A stretch of 64,000 bases of DNA from Ophiobolus disseminans (taxonomy: Eukaryota > Ascomycota > Dothideomycetes > Pleosporales > Phaeosphaeriaceae), in contig MU006232.1 in the NCBI GenBank assembly GCA_010093685.1, forward strand, positions 163,017-227,016. The letters run 5' to 3'. A program made the translations under genes and the position numbers. Positions 56,743 through 64,000 of the stretch are shown here, piece after piece (positions within the stretch are counted from its first letter, which is position 1; each line of letters starts with the position of its first letter). The notes under the pieces were generated by a model. The model worked only from the letters and a program-made list of their open reading frames with translations, made no database searches and was not told the origin of the DNA.

Positions 56743-57580
56743 GTGTGGCATCTACCACATCATGTACACCTCCACTTCCACCATGCACCATTCCAGACCG
56801 CAAGACCCACGTTCTACATATTGAAGGCATGGATACAGCCACGCTATTAGATCATGCGAAGAGCCAGAGCTGATTGCTGAATGCAGTTCGGCGGCTAGCA
56901 AGCCAGATTTTGTCAAGACCTGGCTAACGTTCGCCTTAAGGCTTCTGGACGCGCTTCTCGATGGGGTGAAAAAGGTGACGGCATGAGAAGGATGATCCTC
57001 ACTCGGGAAGGTCGGAGGCGACGAGCAAGGCGGTGGTGGGCCTATCGACGACTCAACAACTCATAGCATTCTTGAATATTATTATTCGACACTCGTTATT
57101 ACCACGAGAGAAAACGACATGGAAAGTGAAACGAGGTGAACAGTCAAAACCGCTGTTCATAATACTGTACATTAATGTTCTCTTCATGCACCATTTGTGG
57201 AAATTATGGTTCATGCGAGCATGGTCCCAGGGTCTGTGGAGACTAGTTCGATGATTACAGATCATCATATTAATTCAATTGTGTTGCTTAAGAGGCAGCT
57301 GCTATGATTCTTGGCCTTCTGCCGCGCCGTGGCGCGACTACGTTTAGGTATAAAGTTCTCCCACCGTCTATATGTGGCGCACGGCGATCCCCACCATGTT
57401 CGAATAAGGCGGCCATCTACTCCGTTCCTAATGCGGGTATCTCAGATGTTGCGCAACGCCCATCGTCCAGTCCCAGTATGTACAGAGCGCGAGAGCATGT
57501 CAGTCGCCTAAATCGACGAAGCAGCTTCGCGTGGCAGCTCAGCTAAAGTGCAGTGTGATTCAAAAGTCGTGTAAGATCTT
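56743..57580. other. Convergent intergenic region
   Basis: About 0.84 kb between the ZZ/EF-hand and GPCR 3' ends. It is AT-richer around 57060-57300. Short frames lack domains. Confidence 0.5.
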
Positions 57581-58887
57581 TCAGCGCGGCGTCCTGGTTC
57601 CACTTGAAAACTCCTCCATTTTGAAGCTCAACGCCCGACTGCCGCTAGTATCTTCACTCCACCTGCCCACCGGGCTCCTCGGCCTTTTTCTCCTCTTCTC
57701 TGCCTCCATTTCTTCATAGTCTTCCGGCGCCGCAGGTTCGCTCTTGACTTCTGTTGTAGTCACGAGCTTGATGTCCTTGCCGGCACACAAATCGTCTGAA
57801 GACTCGCTTGATGAGGGCAGTGTAACACGACTCCGTCCTCGTGAGCGCTTATGTGCATTCAAAGCGGAGATGGTCGTTTCGCCGCCGAAGCGACGCGGTT
57901 TCTCAGTCCAGAAGGCCGCGAAGGTATCGATGCCGTTGTCATCGGCGGGGGGCTCGTCGCTGAAGATCATTATGCGTCGAGTGAGGGTGTAGAGGAGGAC
58001 GTCGAGCCAGCCGTTGGATGTAATCATTGCACCAGATAGGCAGAGGCGTCTGAGAGATGGTGGGTGCCCCGACATGGCTGCCATGCGGGCGGAGGCGAGG
58101 GGAATGGTGCACACGACGTACACCAGTGGGTAGACGACCATGAGATTTGCGATAGACTTTACGCGTTTGCCTTCCTCGGCAGTGTAGTAATTTGAGCGTA
58201 TTCGGGTGAGGAGGATGGTATAGATTGTTAGGTAAATGAGGACGTTGCCGAATTCGCTGCACGCTGTTAGTCTCGGGTGTGGAGTATAGCCAGGAACGTG
58301 TCTTACAAGATGAAGATCCAGACGTAATGAGTCCATAAGCGGAGGTCTGCCAAGTCATGGTGTATCCAACACCATACACCAGATCGAACGTAGAGATTGT
58401 CCGAGTGCAAGCCGATTCCGATGGAGGATACGCCAAGAATAAAAACCCAAAGTCCTATGATGGTCGCGTAAAATAATTTCGGCTTCATCCGGAAATCCAG
58501 TATTACACTTGCGAAAGTGTGTAATCCTATGGCGAAACAGAAAACTCCACTACCCAAATCGCCCGTCGACACAAGCCATCCTTGGGCAAAGCATACTGGA
58601 TTCTCCACCTCGACCATACCCAATCGTAACCATTCCACGTTCAGAAGGAAAGCCAATGCTTGTTGTATATCCGCCCAGAGGAGGTTGAAGATTAATATGA
58701 CGAATTGGTTCGACCGTTTCGATCGTATCTGCCAAGATACGAGTTTATATGTGAGGAGAAATAACAGCGAAACCGATGCAATGAAGCTGACAAAGCCCAA
58801 GGCAACGACTGCTCGAAGCCATGGATGGATGTATGGAGGTAGAGGAAAAGACCGCGATTGGTCGTCCAGAGCCGGCATTGGAGGCAT
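57581..58887 (-). CDS. Git3/cAMP-receptor-like G protein-coupled receptor
   Basis: Two exons, 58307-58887 and 57581-58256, with a 50-nt intron; 418 residues. Seven hydrophobic helices: five in exon 1, starting at AVVALGFVSFIASVSLLFLLTY, and two in exon 2, LMVVYPLVYVVCTIPLA and the one around MITSNGWLDVLLYTLT. The Git3 family block QALAFLLNVEWLRLG and the second-loop Cys are present. Fungal members sense glucose, amino acids or carbon status and signal through G-alpha and cAMP. The cytosolic tail of about 150 residues is Ser/Glu/Arg-rich. The start is the ATG followed by PPMPALDDQSRSFPLP. A longer upstream frame exists without a supported start. Confidence 0.9.
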
Positions 58888-61022
58888 AGTGGAAGTGATG
58901 GGTGCGCGCACCAAAAAGGTTATAACCTTTGACTGCGGGCCGCTACCATATCGAATACACTCAGGTCCACGCAAAGGTATCGTCGAAAGGGAAATGTAAA
59001 GAGGTACCGGTCCTAGAAATCTAAGACAATGTTTTGTCTGTAAGACCAAGAACAAAAAAAGGTGTGGACTCGGTACCCACTCGGCGGCGAACAGGGCGAT
59101 AATGTACGATGTACGCCCAGACCCAGCAATGAGGGGGCACTCTGCGGCAGTCAGACACTCGCGCACGTTACTCCCGGGAACGCCATGCGTGCAGGCATAC
59201 AAATGTACTCTAGCTGGCCCACTTTAGCATTTACCCCCGGTTTCCAAGGTCATTTATCAACCGAGCGTAGGGCAAAGAAGCCGCTAGTGTCGCATAGCTC
59301 GTGGCAAGTACTGCGCTCTGCAACGCTGGTGCTAAACGGTCAACGTTTCTGGTGGAGTAGGCCTATCTTATTCGAAACTTAGCATAGCCGGTGGAGAATG
59401 CGATGGGCCTTCGACTAGGAAGATGACAAGTTGATGACAAAAGGCGTGCTGGCAGGATGCGAATGCGAGTATCGTATCCCATCAGCATGCTGAGGTTTGG
59501 AACTGGAGAGAGGCCCAGGGCATGCATGTCATCAACGTGTCTTGCCGTCGAATCCGACAAAGACACAAAATAGGCAGGGGGCCGAGCGTCATCTGACAGC
59601 AGCTCACGATCCTGCTGCACCAACAGCATGGATGGACGCTGTATGTTCGAGATGCTGAACACTTGGCATCATCTGTGGAAGAACCATGGCGCTTTCTGGA
59701 CGCTCGGGGAGGAGCTTGATCGGCTAATTTGCTAGGTCCTGTCTGTATACGAACCTTGAAGATCGTTGGTGGAATATGGAGGCTTGTTGCATGATGCAGC
59801 GTCGATTTGACAAACCAGGTGAATGCGTTGCGAGCGATGGATCGAAAGTTGCAGATGTTTGTGCGATGTAGCTGCAGCACGTTGCTGTCATCATTCCAGG
59901 TTTGTTACACACGAGTTGTTACTTCCTTCTCTGCACAACTCGACACTTACCAGCACAGTCAGCCAAAATCTCTTCCTTCGCCTAACTACTCCCAGCGGGG
60001 ATCCACAGCCTACAATCGAGTGCCCGACACGAGGTTTGCCCATCCTCCAGTCAATCAATCTGACCCTCTCACACATCTTCGAACGCCCCAGGATTCAGTC
60101 TTGTCAGGCTTCTTGGCCCATGCGGGGACGGGAACAAGGGCCCAGTTTAGATCAGCTCAGCCGAACCGAATAAGCGTTTTGGCGTGATTGGACGGTGTTA
60201 GAGCCACGCCGCTTCGATGCAGAACAGCGGGAGACGCATGGAGCAATAGGTGCTACTACGGTTGAATTGCGACTCCATGTGGTGCACTTGCTCTCTCGGC
60301 ATCATCATCAAAATCCTGAAACCCAATTTACGCGCTCCATATGGAAGAACGATAGAACGATAAGATATGTTCGATCGGCCTTGTGCTGATTGTGATCGGT
60401 CCGCTGGCCCCATATGAGACCGCTGTTAATTTCCTCACAGCACGGTGCGTATACGGGGCTGTGCAAGCTGGTAAACCTTCCCCAAAAAGGACATCTCCCC
60501 AAAAGAGGCCCGAGCTCTCGAGGTGCCAAATTACAAAGGCCATCATGCGACACTATGCCCAAGGTTGTTGGTGGGAGGTCGATCAACTGAGTCGCGCTAT
60601 CTGCCGGTTAAACGGCGAAGCCCCGTCATCACTACAAGCCTACCGCTGCCCATGAATCAAACCCATCACCCACTCGCGACATATCTTCCGGTGTACCCTA
60701 GATCGAGGAAGCTTTTCGGAAATGCGACGCCGGCGGCCCTAATCTGACAATGCAGAACGTACAGGGTACACAGCACAAACACCGCGCCGGTACCGCGTTA
60801 CGTGGCGGCGGTCGAAGCTGTGCCTCACGACCGCCTCAAAATCGCTTGCTCTCGGAATGTTCAGCTCGCCATATCCCACGAGGCTGTAAGACAATGAGAA
60901 TTTGCGATCTATTTGGAGATGGCAAATATTATGGCGTTCCGCTACACAACACCAACAACGAGATTTTAATTACTTTCGCGCCACCTTTGTACTCCGCGGA
61001 ACTTTCTCATGTCACAACGCAA
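58888..61022. other. Long intergenic region, no gene recognised
   Basis: About 2.1 kb between the GPCR start and the rhamnosidase 3' end. Several frames of 60-130 codons on both strands (59482-59880, 59807-60187, 60308-60655) look like chance and have no domain. It holds the GPCR promoter. A non-coding RNA or fast-evolving small gene cannot be excluded. Confidence 0.45.
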
Positions 61023-63836
61023 CTACGGCGTGATCTCTAAGTTCCACTTTCCTGGGTTTAGCGAAACCCTCTTGCCCTTCTCCTTCTTTGTTTGCTTTCC
61101 CCCTGTGCGTGTAAATCGCACTTCGCTTTCCTCTCTCGGTAAGACCAAGTACCCTGTCGTGCTTGTCGGAACCGTAATCTTCATGCTCACACCCTCATCC
61201 CCTTTACTATACTCAACCTCAATCATCCCATATGGACAATGTATACTCCCTCCTACATGTCCAAATTCACTCTTTAACGGCGGCTTGATAGTCCACGTCC
61301 TATATGCCTCGCTCTCTGCTTTAACACCCAACACCGCTTCGTAGAACCATTCGTATATCGTCCCAAGCATGTCGTGACACTTGCTGCGACACGCATCCTG
61401 CCAGAACTCATTCAGCGTCGTTTCTCCGCGCCGGATGAAGCGCATGTAACTGGGGTGTTCTTCTTGGCGGCACATTTCCAGCACAATGTCGGGGCGGTCG
61501 AGGTCGGCGAGCGTGTTGAATATGTATTTGAGGCCGATTTCGCCGGCTTCGATGCGGTTACCTAAAAGCGTATGAGCCTATGTGTATGTGATAGGGAACA
61601 CTGTGCGGGAATGCTTACTAGATGCGGCGCAGCATTCAAGAAACGCATGCTGCACATCTGCAACGTGTTCTGCAGGGACCAGACCGAACTGCAGCGCAAA
61701 TGCTTGCGCGACCATATTCCTATCGATCGTTCCGAGCTCGTCGCGAGATGTATAGAGAGCATAGGGATACATTCTCCCATCCTTGACCAGCAACTTGTCA
61801 TTATACACCCTGCGAATCCTATCCGCCCACTCTCCAAATCTGCTTTCCTCCCCTTCTCTCCCAAGCTCTTTCGCCATGTGCTCGATGTTGCGCAAACAAC
61901 GGTAGTAAACCGCCGTTTCAATATTCGCCTGATTATTCCCGAACGCAATATCCCGCCCCCAGTCGCCGAGCCCATGTTCAATAAGCCCGCCTTCACGCTC
62001 TTTCGTCTTCATGTACTCCATATACCGTACGCACGGATCGAAGAGTTTCTCAAACACGTGGGTAGAGTCGTAGTAGAATCTCAGAATCTCTGGTAGCAGC
62101 GCAACGGCACCGCCCCATGTTATCGTGTCGTGCAACGGGCCGCACATATACCGAATCTCGGGCGCCATTGTTGGAACCAAGCCGTTGGGTTCTTGGGCAT
62201 CACATATGTCGTCTAGGATCTTGGAATACAACGACTCCATGTCTCGGATGTATTGTGTCGCGGGTGCTAGGAGGTGCGTTACTTCTAGCCAGCCGAATTT
62301 CTCGATCTGCGGACAGTCGGTGTGGTAGCTGAAGAGGTTGGAGGCAAAAGACCAGTAGCACATGTTTATCAGGGCGTTGGTGTCGGATTTGTCGGTATTT
62401 AAGTGGCCGAGGCGGCGGGCGGCGGAGGATATGTGGCGGCTAACGATGGACTTTATGATTGGGAGATCTGTGTCTGGTGAGGAAGGGAGAGCGATGCCGT
62501 GGACTTGGATGTAGCGGGCGCTGGTAAAGCAGAAGTCTGGTTCCCATGTCTCCAATCCATTGCCTGCTAAAGTGAATTTGCAGAATACGTCGGTCTCGAA
62601 TTGTTTGAAGAGCGGGTCCGGCATTAGGACATAGCCATTGTCGTCAATGGTTTCGGAGAAGCGAACGACCACCTCGGCGCCTGCAGGTCCACTGACCTCA
62701 ATTTTGGCCATAGTCGTCATGTTTTGTCCAAAGTCGAAGCTCACGATACCTGGCTCCAGTGTCTTTGATGATCTCGATTCGAAAGTCTCGTGCAGCACAA
62801 CAGGCGGCTGACTTTGATACTTCAGCTTCCCCCTAGGTCCTGTGACAGGCGTTGCATACTTCCACTCAACGTCTTCCTCGAACCCTGCCGCATCCCAACC
62901 AAGAGGGTATCTTCGGAAGTCTTTCGTCTCACTCGAGTATATATTCGCCAACGTAGTCGCGCTCTTCCGCACCTTCCAGTCAGGTCCCGTGGTGACGCAT
63001 TCGCGGCTTCCGTCTTCATAGAATAGATGCACCTCGGCGAAGAAACACAGCTCATTGCCATATCGTACATATGTGTTATCTTCATAGCACGGCCAGAAGA
63101 AGCGATCATCGCCTTGATCACCGGCATAGAAACCATTACCCACATGCGCTCCAAGCACATTCTCGCCTTGCTGCAGGACATCCGACACATCATACGCAAC
63201 GTACTGAACCGTACGATGGTAATTCGTCCATCCAGGATCGAGTTTATGTCCATTCGCGGCAGCAGGATCGCCATTGCACACAAAGTTGAAATGGCCAAGT
63301 CCAGACGCCAAAACAATAGCGCGCTGTGGCTTTCGATTGAGGTGCAGCGACTTGCGAAGATAGATTGGGTTATCGCCATTGTCGCCAATCCAGACGCCTT
63401 TCCAGCGATTCGGCTCGTCTTCGAACCATGTGCGGAATATAAGGCTCGTGTGGGGCATGTACATCTGGTTCATGCTGTATGGTGGTAACAGGCCGCTTGA
63501 GCGTGGGTACGCGGTGAAGAACTCGCTCACAGTACTCTGTGTCTCGTTGCCATCTTGGTCCCATACTGTTACGCACCAGTAGTGGAATGACGTCGAGAGG
63601 AAGCCACCTGCCGGTTCACAGAGAATGTTTCGCTGGCGGTCGCTGTCGGTCTTGCCTGAGTCCCATGAAAGTGTATCGAATGACGACGATGTTGACACTT
63701 TAATTCGGTATGCAGTTTGTCGCGCATCTTCGTTGTCTGAATGCAGAACCCAGAACAGGCGTATCTTGTCAGTGTCGATACCGAGGACCTCATGGTAGGC
63801 GTGGATGCCGCAGCGGGTGACCTCTAACGCGGGCAT
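61023..63836 (-). CDS. GH78 alpha-L-rhamnosidase
   Basis: Two exons, 61619-63836 and 61023-61561, with a 57-nt intron; 918 residues. The start is the ATG of MPALEVTRCGIHAYHE. N-terminal beta modules hold WDSGKTDSDRQRN and the lectin-like N-domain with RKSLHLNRKPQRAIVLASGLGH. The (alpha/alpha)6 catalytic domain has DCPQIEKFGWLEVTHLL, where the Glu is the usual general acid region, and DTITWGGAVALLPEI. Splicing restores CCAASSNRIEAGEIG, and the C-terminal beta domain ends GKWNLEITP. GH78 enzymes release L-rhamnose from rhamnogalacturonan or plant glycosides. No signal peptide is visible, so the enzyme may be intracellular and act on imported glycosides. Confidence 0.93.
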
Positions 63837-64000
63837 AGTTCCGATGAGGAGGTACGACCTTGACAATGGTGAACACTGCGTACGAGCTCACTGTGTTAGA
63901 TTTCATAATCTGACGTTCGGCTAGAAATGCACATGTCCTCTTGCCATGTCTCGGGCGTGCTTTACATCGCACAAGCAAGGGTACTGAGCCGCATCGAGCC

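Noticed and set aside
1..64000. CRISPR arrays, operons or prokaryotic signals
   Set aside because: The sequence is clearly fungal, with spliced genes. No regularly spaced repeats were seen beyond short minisatellites.

Overview
This window is genomic DNA of a filamentous ascomycete, most likely Pleosporales (Dothideomycetes). Introns are short (about 45-80 nt, GT..AG). The genes belong to families typical of this group: HET incompatibility proteins, Zn2Cys6 and C2H2 regulators, a Git3-type GPCR, ERG4 and GH115/GH78 glycosidases. A small secreted protein closely resembles the Alternaria allergen Alt a 1, which points to Pleosporales. I see no rRNA, tRNA, CRISPR array or intact transposon.

Layout. 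At 0.9-10.3 kb a C2H2-C2H2-Zn2Cys6 regulator lies divergent to an extradiol dioxygenase, followed by an S15/CocE hydrolase, a cupin and a fumarylacetoacetase-type hydrolase. The enzyme set resembles an aromatic-ring catabolic cluster, but this is inference. At 10.4-13.6 kb are an MPDU1-like PQ-loop protein and ERG4. From 14.4 to 20.7 kb an intact HET gene and a decayed HET gene bracket an unexplained open frame and the Alt a 1-like gene. PNG1 is at 22.7-24.0 kb. A GH115 glycosidase at 26.2-29.1 kb sits between two AT-rich islands and two diverged copies of a short direct repeat. It is followed by a SUR7/PalI membrane protein, a multi-exon orphan membrane protein ending in a 12-bp minisatellite, and a divergent orphan membrane protein (32.1-35.6 kb).

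From 36 kb come an alpha/beta hydrolase, a PAP2 lipid phosphatase, a membrane-anchored RBR E3 ligase and a six-exon Ser/Thr-rich, probably GPI-anchored surface protein with beta-type repeats. A second HET pair (one intact, one with a premature stop) occupies 47.4-51.7 kb. It is followed by another alpha/beta hydrolase, a ZZ/EF-hand membrane protein, a Git3-like GPCR and a GH78 alpha-L-rhamnosidase.

Introns were placed by hand. In nearly every model the reading phases close exactly and restore a recognisable domain; exceptions are stated. The points most worth following are the putative ring-cleavage cluster, the four-copy HET family with two broken members and a shared intron position, the repeat-flanked GH115 gene, and the two orphan membrane proteins.
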